Assembly: GCF_027595985.1 (NCBI RefSeq)
Contig: NC_073304.1
Coordinates: forward strand, 220,944,500 to 221,008,499
Reading direction: 5' to 3'
From: Sorex araneus
Taxonomy: Eukaryota > Chordata > Mammalia > Eulipotyphla > Soricidae
DNA: 64,000 nt
Below, piece by piece: positions 56,908 through 64,000 of this stretch; the stretch's first letter is position 1, and every line of letters begins with the position of its first letter. Position numbers and translations under genes: made by a program. The notes under the pieces were generated by a model that was not told the DNA's origin, made no database searches, and worked only from the letters and a program-made list of their open reading frames with translations.

Positions 56908-57878
56908 GTTGCAGGGAGCTGCCTGCTCATGCAGGGTCCTTATTTGGACATAGCCCTAGGAGCTGCCTCACACAGAGGGCCAAGAACACTTGGCATAGTT
57001 CCCTGTACTGCCACCCCCAGTACGCAGAGAAGCTATTATATTGCCAACCCAAGCCTATAGAGATTAATACATTCCCACCCTTAGCCTACTGAGAAGTTAA
57101 CAGGATATAGATGTGTTAATAGATTAGTAATCCCATCAAGGGCCAAGATCCAGAGACAATATGAAACAAATCTCCCAGAAGCATGAGGCCACTTTGTGGC
57201 TGCACAACCACTTATAGTCTAGCCCACTGATGTGCCTAAAGCAACACCCATGTGTTAGGTTTTAACAAACTTGCTTCTATTCACTGATATACACTCTCCA
57301 TTCCTCTCAGAGAGTCTGGCAAACACCGAGAGTATACCGCCCACATGGAAGAGCCTGGCAAGCTCCCCGTGGCATAATCGATATGCCAAATACAGTAATA
57401 GTTAAAGGTCTCATTCCCTTGACCCCGAAAAAGCCTCCAATCATTGGGAAAGACAAGCAAGGAGAGGCTACTAAAATCTCAGGGTTGGGATGAATGGAGA
57501 CTTTACTGGTGCCCGCTCAAGCAAATCGATGAACAACGGGATGACAGTGATATAGTGACAGTGAATAGATTAGTAGGATACACACGTAGCTGTACGGTCT
57601 GCTAATCATTAAAAGGTTTAGGAATGATCAGGTTGTTCCCCATTGCATTTTGTTATGATCAAAGAAATGTATGATCTTAGGAATATGCTTTTTGCCATTA
57701 CAATGGATGACAATGCTTGCCAAGTTCCTGATAGAGATGTAGAAAAGGCTGCTTCAAATAAAGATCGAGGCTGCTGGTCCACAAGCACTCAGACCTCTCA
57801 ACCACTTATTTGTCTGTGTCTTTAAGATCCTCACCTTCCCTCTTAGCCCATTCCTTTGACAGCCCGCATGCCCTCTAA
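56908..57878 (+). mobile_element. ERV 5' LTR, interrupted (boundaries approximate)
   Basis: A poly(A) signal (caaataaagatc at about 57755) and a cttatttgtctgtgtcttt end are followed at 57880 by a primer-binding-like sequence, so the LTR 3' end is near 57878. The 5' end is a guess at tgttgcaggg near 56908. A 434-bp RTE-tailed element (57130-57563) with its duplication splits U3. Confidence 0.55.
57130..57563 (+). mobile_element. RTE-tailed composite element with perfect target-site duplication
   Basis: The 12-bp direct repeat aatagattagta is at 57118-57129 and 57564-57575. Inside, the 5' part (catcaagggccaagatccag) is not SINE I-like. The 3' part has the SINE II core (agagtctggcaaacaccgag), then ttactggtgcccgctcaagc and cgggatgacagtgatatag. 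A related 5' part precedes the array at 6840. Confidence 0.88.
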
Positions 57879-57879
57879 G

Positions 57880-57897
57880 TGGTGCCAGAACTAAGGG
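57880..57897 (+). other. Candidate retroviral primer-binding site
   Basis: tggtgccagaactaaggg follows the LTR end. It starts TGG like all primer-binding sites; the matching tRNA is unclear because of decay. Confidence 0.5.
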
Positions 57898-57997
57898 CAA
57901 GAGGAACAGAGGTGTGTGGCCTGGAAAAGACAAGGCAGCTGCGGAATAGGTAAGGAAGTCTGGGGCGGGACAGATATTGCTGAGTAAGGGGGGACAA

Positions 57998-58385
57998 TGG
58001 AGCAACAATTAAGTAATCAAAAACTGTTTGCACAGATGCTTGCTTTCATGATTCAAAGTGGAGGTTTAAAGTAAAATAAAGTCAGATTGTAAAATTTTTG
58101 CAGCATGTACATTCTGTTTCTCCTTGGTTTCCTAGCCAAGGAATTCTAAATGAGCCAACTCGGAAACAAGAGCTTGGATCAAGATCTCCAGCAGCATTTT
58201 AATAATTGTGGTCCTGATAAAACTCCAGTAGATAATTTTGCTCTCTGGACATTTATTATGGAAGGGATCTGCTTCCAGGAAGAAAAATGTGTTCCAGAAC
58301 AAAAAAGGGAGAAAATAGAAACTAAGGAGGAGCCAGAACAAGGGACAGTCCTTCGGGTCCTCCCACTTCCACAGCTCCTATAGTA
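57998..58385 (+). pseudogene. Betaretrovirus-like gag matrix remnant
   Basis: An ATG at 57998 opens a frame with QKLFAQMLAFMIQSGG, resembling the first matrix helix of betaretroviruses. It has no Gly2, so the myristoylation signal is absent. It stops after 25 codons. A second frame from 58150 has LQQHFNNCGP and VDNFALWTFIM, the matching later matrix segment with the conserved aromatic-Trp pair; it runs acidic/lysine-rich to 58381. Several stops separate the parts. Capsid and nucleocapsid do not follow; an RTE fragment is inserted at 58461. Confidence 0.7.
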
Positions 58386-58460
58386 GCTGTTTTAGAAGAA
58401 GAAAGTACTAACAATCTTATAGCAGATCTGTTACAAAAATTAACTGTTGTTCCTATTAAA

Positions 58461-58890
58461 CAGGATGAGAATGCTATTCGGGTATCCCAAAGAGGAATCA
58501 AAAGAGCTATGCTAGGAGTATCACGTCTCACTCAAGTGAGAGAAGGAATCTGGAGTTCAGACCTCCGTCAACGGTCAAGAATCAGGGACGATGTCTCATT
58601 TGCCAAGGCATCAAAAATCAGATGGGCCGGACATGTAATGCGATTCAGAGACTGGTCTAGAATTGTTACCGACTGGATTCCACGGGACATCAGAAGACCC
58701 CGTGGCCGCCCACCAATGAGATGTTCAGACTTCTTCATCAAAACCCTGAATGAACAGTTTGAGGCTCTTCCTCTTCCTGGAGCTAGCAGATATCATTGGG
58801 CTACACTAGAATGCGACAGGGACAAATGGAAATGTTACTGGTGCCCACTAGAGCAAATAGAAGGTCAATGGGATGACAAGTGATACAAAA
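58461..58890 (+). mobile_element. RTE-clade LINE, short 3' fragment inside the ERV
   Basis: From caggatgagaatgctattcg the frame runs open for about 140 codons to a stop at 58881: RAMLGVSRLTQVREG, RSRIRDDVSFAKASK, IRWAGHVMRF, DWIPRDIRRPRGRPP and WATLECDRDK. Compared with the copy at 38641-39068 it keeps WAGH and RPRGRPPMRW, while the older copy has WAGR and RPHGHPP. The tail after the stop is short (tgatacaaaagtgatatt). The 5' truncated insertion is sense to the ERV. Confidence 0.9.
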
Positions 58891-59140
58891 GTGATATTCC
58901 TTGAAGATACTCAGCTTCTTCCTCCATATTCTGAGAGGCAATCTGTGTGGGAGGAAGCGATTGCAAAGGCTACAGCAGCAGGAGAGGATGTCAGGGAATT
59001 TACTCTATCTCTTGTCAGACTGAATGTGCAAGGAAACCGTGTGCATAATAGTCTTACCCTCAAGGAAATTAAATGGGTGTGGTTTGGGTCGCACCCTCCC
59101 TGGATTTTCCCCCACGGTCACTGTCGAGTGAGCAGACCCA
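58891..59140 (+). pseudogene. ERV gag/pro remnant
   Basis: The frame after the RTE fragment reads LLPPYSERQSVWEEAIAKA, then FTLSLVRLN, a fragment I place in gag by its Pro-rich start and position. It then joins pol-like sequence near 59090-59140. The rest of gag, the zinc knuckles and protease are deleted. Confidence 0.5.
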
Positions 59141-59655
59141 GTAGTTTGGCTTTCTGATACACCTGTCTGAATTGAGCAGTGGCCACTTAATAAAGAAAAT
59201 CTCGCTGCTGCAGAATAGTTCAAGGACAATTATATTTGGGACATATCGTGCCTTCTAATTCTCCCTGGAACTCACCAATTTTTGTAATAAAAAAGAAATC
59301 TGGTAAGTGGAGGAGGCGACGAGATCTTAGAGCAGCTGATGACATATGCAGACTATGGGAGCTCTGCAGCCGGCCTGCCAAGTCCTGTTGCTATTCCTGG
59401 TCTGTATTACAAAGTTGTTTTGGATTTAAAAGATTGCTTTTTTACTACACCTTTGCAAGAAAAATATTGTGGTTGCTTTGCCTTTCATGTTCCTAACATT
59501 AATTTACAAAACCTTATGAACATTATTATTGGGTTGTTTTACCCCAAGGAATAAAAACAGCCCCACTTTGTGTCAAAAGTTTGTAGCTAAAGCTATTCAG
59601 CCTATAAGAAAATTATATGAGCGTGTCATTATTTACATGATATGAATGATATATG
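59140..59655 (+). pseudogene. ERV reverse transcriptase, fingers and palm, decayed
   Basis: Frames in order show [20 protein letters not shown] (59234-59293), a [20 protein letters not shown] region at 59370-59427 with the first catalytic Asp context, and SPTLCQ-like sequence near 59560-59580. The active-site loop at about 59635-59650 is out of frame and reads Met-Asn-Asp instead of Met-Asp-Asp. These are class II (betaretrovirus/ERVK) RT features. At least three frame changes and stops are present; the enzyme cannot be made. Confidence 0.82.
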
Positions 59656-59687
59656 TATAAATAAATATATATATATATATATATATT

Positions 59688-59857
59688 TGCTTTTTGGGTC
59701 AAACCTGGCGATGCACAGGGGTTACTCCTGGCTCATGCACTCAGGAATTACTCCTGAGGGTGCTCGGGGGATCCTATGGGATGCTGGGAATCAAACCTGG
59801 GTTGGCTGCGTGCCAGGCAAACACCCTACCCGCTGTGCTGTCACTCCAGCTCCCTGA
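59688..59857 (-). mobile_element. SINE I inserted at the ERV RT active-site region
   Basis: Antisense copy, tttttgggtcaaacctggcg to ctgtcactccagctccc, after a (TA)n stretch grown from its tail at 59665-59685. Confidence 0.92.
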
Positions 59858-60440
59858 ATGTTATTCTTATGGCTGCCAAAATTGAAGATTTAATAAAAGA
59901 AGCATATGTGGCATTACAAGATAATCTTAAGAAATGGGGACTTGTTATAGCACCAGATAAAATCCAATGGAAAGCCCCATATGAATATTTCAGCTATAGG
60001 TTATTACAAAACCGAATTGTGCCACAAAAAGTGCAAATTTGGAGAGATTGTTTGAAAACTTTAAATAATTATTAAAAATCACTTGGAGATATTAATTGGA
60101 TTCTACCTGATTTAAAATTAACTACTGGGAAATTAAAACCTCTTTTTGATATGTTAAAAGGTGATGCTGATCCTTTATCCCCCAGGGAGTTAACTCCAGA
60201 AGCTTCCTTGGCATTAGAAGCAGTAGAAGAGTATCTTCAAGCGGCTCAGCAAAAATACTTGAATTATAATCATCATTATCCTGGTGATAGATTGTTACAA
60301 CTTGCCTTAAAGACATCTTTTATCTTTCCCCATGTTGTTAAAGACTTCTATTGCAGGGGCCTTAACTGTATTTACTGAGGGCACCCCTAAAGGATTTGCT
60401 AGTATAGTTGTGAAAGATACACTTCAGTTGTTTTCTATTT
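59858..60440 (+). pseudogene. ERV RT thumb/connection remnant
   Basis: Frame LIKEAYVALQDNLKKWGLVI with APDKIQWKAPYEYF (59890-59995), then [20 protein letters not shown] after a stop (about 60080-60140), then [19 protein letters not shown]. This is the thumb and connection portion expected after the RT palm, in correct order and strand. Stops at 60073 and 60377. Confidence 0.82.
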
Positions 60441-60777
60441 CTATTGCATCTGCACAGCAGTGAATTATATGCTATTTGGAAAACTTTGCAATTATGGAAA
60501 GACATTTTGAATATTTTTATGGATAGCTACTATATAGCAAAAAATTTGCCAGCAGTAGAAACAGGCATTTTGTCTCAAATGAGTACCTCTCCCATTGTTA
60601 CTTTGTTTATTAATAATCAGCAATGCTTGCAAGCCCGGACCTCTAGGGTGTATATAGGACATATCAGAGACGTGTGGTGTCTATATAGGACATATCAGAG
60701 CCCATTCAGAGTTACCAGGTCCTTTATCTGAAGGCAATGAGCAAGCAGACCTTGCTCTTAGATATCATACTATTCTT
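60441..60777 (+). pseudogene. ERV RNase H and start of integrase, decayed
   Basis: ELYAIWKTLQLWKDILNIFM and DSYYIAKNL resemble the RNase H region with its conserved Glu and the DSxY segment. A small tandem duplication (tataggacatatcagag) lies at 60651-60700. Integrase begins near the end. Confidence 0.7.
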
Positions 60778-60787
60778 ACACCTGAAC

Positions 60788-61040
60788 TGTCACTGTCATC
60801 CTGTTGCTCATAGATTTGCTCGAGTGGGCACCAGTAACATCTCCATTGTGAGACTTGTTGTTACTGTTTTTGGCATATCAAATATGCCACGGGTAGCTTG
60901 CCAGGCTCTGCCATGCGGGCGAGATACACTTGGTAGCTTGCCAGGTTCTCCGAGAGGGGCAGAGAAATCGAACCCATGTCGGCCACATGCTAAGCAAACG
61001 CCCTAGCTGCTTGGCTATCGCTCCAGCCCAGGCTATCGCT
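60788..61040 (-). mobile_element. SINE II, antisense, inside ERV integrase
   Basis: Perfect 10-bp duplication acacctgaac at 60778-60787 and 61041-61050. The minus strand has the SINE I-type head (gctggagcgatagc, duplicated once as gcctgggctgg) and ends gtgcccactcgagcaaatc with ggatgacagtgacagt. Confidence 0.95.
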
Positions 61041-61050
61041 ACACCTGAAC

Positions 61051-61457
61051 AGTCAAATAAATTACATCCTCAAAATGCAAAAGCCTTTCAATATCAATTT
61101 GGACTTACTAGAAAGGCAAAAATTGTTAAAAATTGCCCTGCCTGTGCACGTCATTTCAGAATAGTTTCTGATGGGGTTAATCCAAGAGGACTCCTTCCTA
61201 ATGAATTATGGCAAATGGATGTTACTCATGATCCTTAATTTGCAAAATTGAAATTTATTCATGTTTCTGAGGACACGTTTTTAGGTCTGATCTTTGAAAC
61301 TTGACAAACTGACGAGGCCTTTAATAATGTATCACGTCATTGTTTTAGTCCATTTTTTCAATTTGGTATTCCACAATCCTGTAAGACTGGTAATGGCCAG
61401 GATATACTGGTAACGCATTTTATACTGGTAGCACATTTTAAAACTTTTGCGTTCACT
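61051..61457 (+). pseudogene. ERV integrase remnant, truncated at its 3' end
   Basis: The frame has AFQYQFGLTRKAKIVKNCPA with CARHF, containing the CxxC of the integrase zinc-binding domain; the matching His pair lies before it. LPNELWQMDVTH follows (about 61195-61230), the first catalytic Asp strand. Further on GNGQDILVTH is the equivalent of the second catalytic strand, with its Asp changed. The ERV ends at about 61457: no third catalytic residue, env or 3' LTR. The right flank is a host exon 38 bases away. Confidence 0.8.
61254..61259 (-). terminator. Candidate polyadenylation signal supplied by ERV sequence
   Basis: The minus strand reads AATAAA 236 bases after the stop codon of the gene ending at 61495. 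It lies within the ERV integrase remnant. A second canonical signal closer to the stop is not seen. This is position-based inference only. Confidence 0.35.
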
Positions 61458-61494
61458 GTGGGGCCTCTAACACCATGTCCTCCGGTGATGGTTC

Positions 61495-61840
61495 CTATTG
61501 CTCCTCATCAATCTGAGTTGAGATCTCCAGTGATGACAGGATCTCCTGGGATCTGAAGGACTCTCGTGCATGGGGGACCTGTGGAGCCTTGATGGACTGT
61601 CGTGCTGAGAGGGGCTGTGAAGACCTGATGGACTGTCGTGACTGGGGGGGAGTCTGTGGTGTCAGGGTGTCATGTAGAGATTTGCTGGTCTGTCGTGCCA
61701 GGGGGACAAGTGGTGGTGGGGGGTGCTGAGGTGCCTGAGTCTTCCGTGCTCCCTGGGACTTCATGGCTGCCTTGGTCTCCTTGGCTGCTTTCTCCTCAGG
61801 AGTCAGTTCTGTTTTCACTACTCCGACCTCCCTGAGCTCC
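61495..61840 (-). CDS. Last coding exon of a membrane-protein gene (LRRC37-tail candidate)
   Basis: The acceptor cttgttccag precedes 61840. Codon phase (one base, then GAG) fits the donor of the exon at 61936. The frame stays open to TAG at 61497-61495: ELREVGVVKTELTPEEKAAK, a basic/Ala-rich helix-like stretch, a Pro run, then four loose repeats (ARQTSKSL, SRQSIRSSQ, ARQSIKAPQ, ARESFRSQE), ending STQIDEEQ. Low complexity and Ser/Arg/Gln-rich, so a cytoplasmic disordered tail. I do not recognise it with certainty. Position next to PLEKHM1 remnants on the same strand makes an LRRC37 C-terminus the leading idea. An ERV fragment begins 38 bases after the stop. Confidence 0.6.
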
Positions 61841-61935
61841 CTGGAACAAGAATACAGTCAGCTCTCGCAATGGACGTCCCCCCTCTGCACCTCTTCCTGA
61901 CTTCAATTTGGTATTGGACCTGTCCCATCATTTAC

Positions 61936-62078
61936 CCTTGGTTTCTGTTGAAAGTCTCGTCCTCGTCAGAGGAATCCTTGTCTTGTAGCTTCCGTGCCAT
62001 GTTTTTCTGACGTATGGCATTGAGTGGCTGATACATGTCCCTCAACCACAGGGGCCGCCTTCGCCAGAAAAAGTCCTC
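61936..62078 (-). CDS. Penultimate coding exon (cytoplasmic tail)
   Basis: Acceptor ccttttccag before 62078, donor aagg|gtaaat after 61936. 143 bases, beginning in phase 0 and ending with two bases of a codon, which the next exon completes. Protein: EDFFWRRRPLWLRDMYQPLN, then AIRQKNMARKLQ, then DKDSSDEDETFNRNQ. A basic juxtamembrane-like start is followed by an acidic serine cluster of casein kinase 2 type. The frame is undamaged, in contrast to the LRRC37-like exon at 22-27.7 kb. The sequence reminds me of LRRC37 C-terminal tails, but I cannot verify that. Confidence 0.62.
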
Positions 62079-62161
62079 CTGGAAAAGGCAAGGGGAGCTC
62101 ATGATCCTGAACCCCGGCCCACTCCTGTCCTGCCTCAGTGCCCCTCCTTCCCCTTGCTTAC

Positions 62162-62216
62162 CTGAGGCTCATGTTCCACTGAACTTCTCCTACGAAGCAA
62201 TAATCCAAAGAAGATC
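62162..62216 (-). CDS. Upstream coding exon with the end of a transmembrane segment
   Basis: 55 bases between an acceptor-like tcctccaag and the donor ctcag|gtaagc (62161). In the phase that joins the next exon it reads IFFGLLLRRRSSVEHEPQ: the end of a hydrophobic membrane span followed by a basic stop-transfer cluster, so the following exons are cytoplasmic. The acceptor is less typical than the other two. The preceding exon that would complete the membrane span is not firmly identified. Confidence 0.55.
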
Positions 62217-62383
62217 CTTGGAGGAAAACACGGACACACATCATTCATCATTCACCCATTTCCCATGCTTCCTAGGATGGAGGTCTCTGGTCTTGTTAGG
62301 ATAACTACATCGGTACCTAGGTCTGGAGCCATGATGAGTCAAACCACTATGACCTGACACCTTGACAAAGTTTCCATGCATAC

Positions 62384-62463
62384 CTGTGGCAGTTTTAAGA
62401 CATTTGTTGGGTCCTTCCAAAGGGACCACACAGTCTCTCAAGAGACCATTACATGTAGCCTGG
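62384..62463 (-). other. Possible further upstream exon, low confidence
   Basis: 80 bases bounded by tgtttttctag and acag|gtatgc with one open frame, QATCNGLLRDC and VVPLEGPNKCLKTA, three cysteines. Its end phase (1) does not match the 62162-62216 exon start in the membrane-span frame (needs 2). Either an exon between them is missed or this is a chance exon. Confidence 0.3.
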
Positions 62464-63057
62464 CTAGAAAAACAGGAATGACATGTAGTTGTGCTCACCA
62501 CCATGGCCCCAGCAAATGCCCTGTGCAATGAACAAACTGCCCACCACACTGAGAGAAAGCACTAGAGTCTGTCCAGAAGCCTTTCCACTGGTTGCCTCTG
62601 GATTTAGTCTCTCAGGCACCCTTTACCGGAAGTTTTGGTTGGGGGAGGTGATTCTATCGTCCCAGCTGCTTTATCCCAGATGCTGAACTAGAGTAAATGC
62701 CTGTGTGCAGTTAGCCAAGTTCTTTAGCACACTAGCTTTCATCCTGCAGACAATCGCCAGTGAGCAAAGAAGCCACAGGTATCAGCATCAAAGGCAGGAA
62801 CCACACTGAGGCACGGCGATGGGTTTTAGGTGTGAACAGAGGAGAGAGCAGTCTCGCGCTTTACAGGCAGTGTGTGTGTACAGAGCAAGAGGGCGCTGAG
62901 TGGAGGCAAGAAATGCAGCTCCCAGTTCAAGGACTCTGGTTATCAATGGAGAGGTCCCAAGGGACAGGGACCATGTTCTTTCCCACTCACCAGCAGTGCA
63001 CCCCCAAGGGCAAGGTAGTTTCCATTTTCCCTCGGTTCCTTCTTATAAGAGTTAGAG
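62464..63057. other. Presumed intron or upstream region, unassigned
   Basis: If the terminal exons belong to a gene entering from the right, this is intronic. No LRR-encoding exon is recognised. Confidence 0.4.
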
Positions 63058-63290
63058 ACAGAGGTTGGGGGATGTGCCTCAATGGTAAAGTACTTGGCTT
63101 GCATGTGTGAGGCCCTGGGTTCAATTCCTGGCACCACACTGAGCGCTGAGGCTAGAGTAGCCCCGAGCTACTGGAAAGAGAGTTAAAAGGGCCTTTTGGG
63201 CGTGAGCCTCCAACTTTGGTCTCTGGCACCATATGGCCTCCCTGAGCACAGGTGGGCTGTGATCCCTGAGAGCAGAGCCACCCCACATGG
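63058..63290 (+). mobile_element. Two partial SINE I copies
   Basis: 63058-63170 old copy (ggggatgtgcctcaatggtaa, caattcctggcaccac); 63185-63290 second partial (ccaactttggtctctggcacc, tgatccctgagagcagagcc). Confidence 0.65.
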
Positions 63291-64000
63291 GGGACTGAGC
63301 AGCCTGGCCTTACGGGGCCCTAAGACACTAATGCTGAACTCAGGCCAGGTCACAGGGCCAAGTAGCACACGGAAGGGCTCCAGAGTCCCTAAGCACGGCG
63401 GGGAAGGACACTCCAAGGTAAATGAAAGATTGACAGACTAATATTTACCTGGATCTTCCATCTTTACACTCCTCTGGTCTATGAGAATAAATCTGTTTTA
63501 AAAAAAAATATGATCATGATTATCACGGTGACCAATCTCTATACAACCTTATTAAATCCATTGATTTTGCTGTACCTACTCACTGATGTCACTTTTTGAG
63601 AACAGGAATTCTCTTCTGATTAATAGTCCCTGGACTCTCCTACAGCACATGACTTAAGGGGCACAGTTAGGAATACAGCTTAGTGACTGTTTTAGAGAAA
63701 TTCAGCACATTAATCCAGATTTAAAATTTTAAAAAAATGAGGTAGGAAACAAAGTATCTGCCAATACCCAAACACAGAAACATTCTTTTTAACAATGTTT
63801 TCTAAACAATGTCAAGAACCAGTCTGATGCCTTTCCCATCGCCACTATTCATCCCCAGTGAGGAGTCCACCTCAATGCAACGAGCAGAGTCGAGTCTTAC
63901 GGGAGACAAAACTTGGTTGCAATTGCAATGTTTCCTCCCCAAACAAACCAAATCCAATAAAGGTTCTATGAGATATGTCGATTCCTGGAGCTATAAATAT
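63291..64000. other. Unassigned non-coding DNA at the right edge
   Basis: No exon or repeat recognised. 63480-63740 is AT-rich. Confidence 0.4.

Noticed and set aside
62384..62463. Cysteine-containing 80-base exon as part of the terminal gene
   Set aside because: Its end phase does not fit the next exon in the membrane-span frame, so it is listed only as low-confidence.

Overview
The window looks like a gene-poor stretch of a shrew genome (Soricidae, probably Sorex). The main reason is a very abundant tRNA-derived SINE with dozens of copies: A-box-like tagcacagcggg, B-box-like gttcgattcc, and a 3' end reading gtgacccaaaaagc before poly(A). I recognise this as the shrew SOR-type SINE, from memory. 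A second clue is an RTE-clade LINE of the kind reported, as I recall, to be shared by the common shrew and parasitic nematodes. Most ORFs in the window are repeat-derived.

Synteny: three minus-strand pieces suggest the neighbourhood of human 17q21.31 (PLEKHM1 - LRRC37). (i) 22.2-27.7 kb is a decayed LRRC37-type large first exon, split by an antisense ERV gag fragment and two SINEs. (ii) 45.2-48.5 kb holds remnants of PLEKHM1: one N-terminal exon with a frameshift and a later coding segment split by an L1 3' end. A CpG-island promoter with a minus-strand splice donor lies upstream at 53.6-54.1 kb. (iii) 61.5-62.2 kb holds three phase-compatible, apparently intact terminal coding exons of a membrane protein. 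By position and orientation this is a candidate LRRC37 C-terminal tail; the gene body would lie beyond the right edge.

Mobile DNA by region: 0-9.5 kb, SINEs, a minus-strand solo LTR (1913-2351), L1 3' ends and RTE-tailed SINEs. 9.5-18 kb, sparse old SINEs, an approximately 820-bp polypurine tract and AT-rich unassigned DNA. 18.8-21.1 kb, a broken class II ERV with the order internal-PPT-LTR-PBS-gag, ending in an inverted LTR tip. 27.7-32 kb, a class I ERV with an integrase remnant and 3' LTR. 34.7-39.8 kb, a duplicated block, RTE-tailed SINEs and an RTE 3' end. 40.4-42.2 kb, an L1 with a 5' inversion. 42-52 kb, dense SINEs around the PLEKHM1 remnants and a second solo LTR (51998-52323). 54.4-56.3 kb, a same-orientation SINE cluster. 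56.9-61.46 kb, a truncated betaretrovirus-like ERV carrying three later insertions of RTE lineage and one SOR SINE.

The most interesting theme is a two-engine SINE system. The same tRNA-like SINE head occurs with an L1-type poly(A) tail (SINE I) and with a tail matching the 3' end of the RTE element (SINE II). Target-site duplications, an empty site in a duplicated block, and insertions nested in ERVs give a relative chronology inside this one window.
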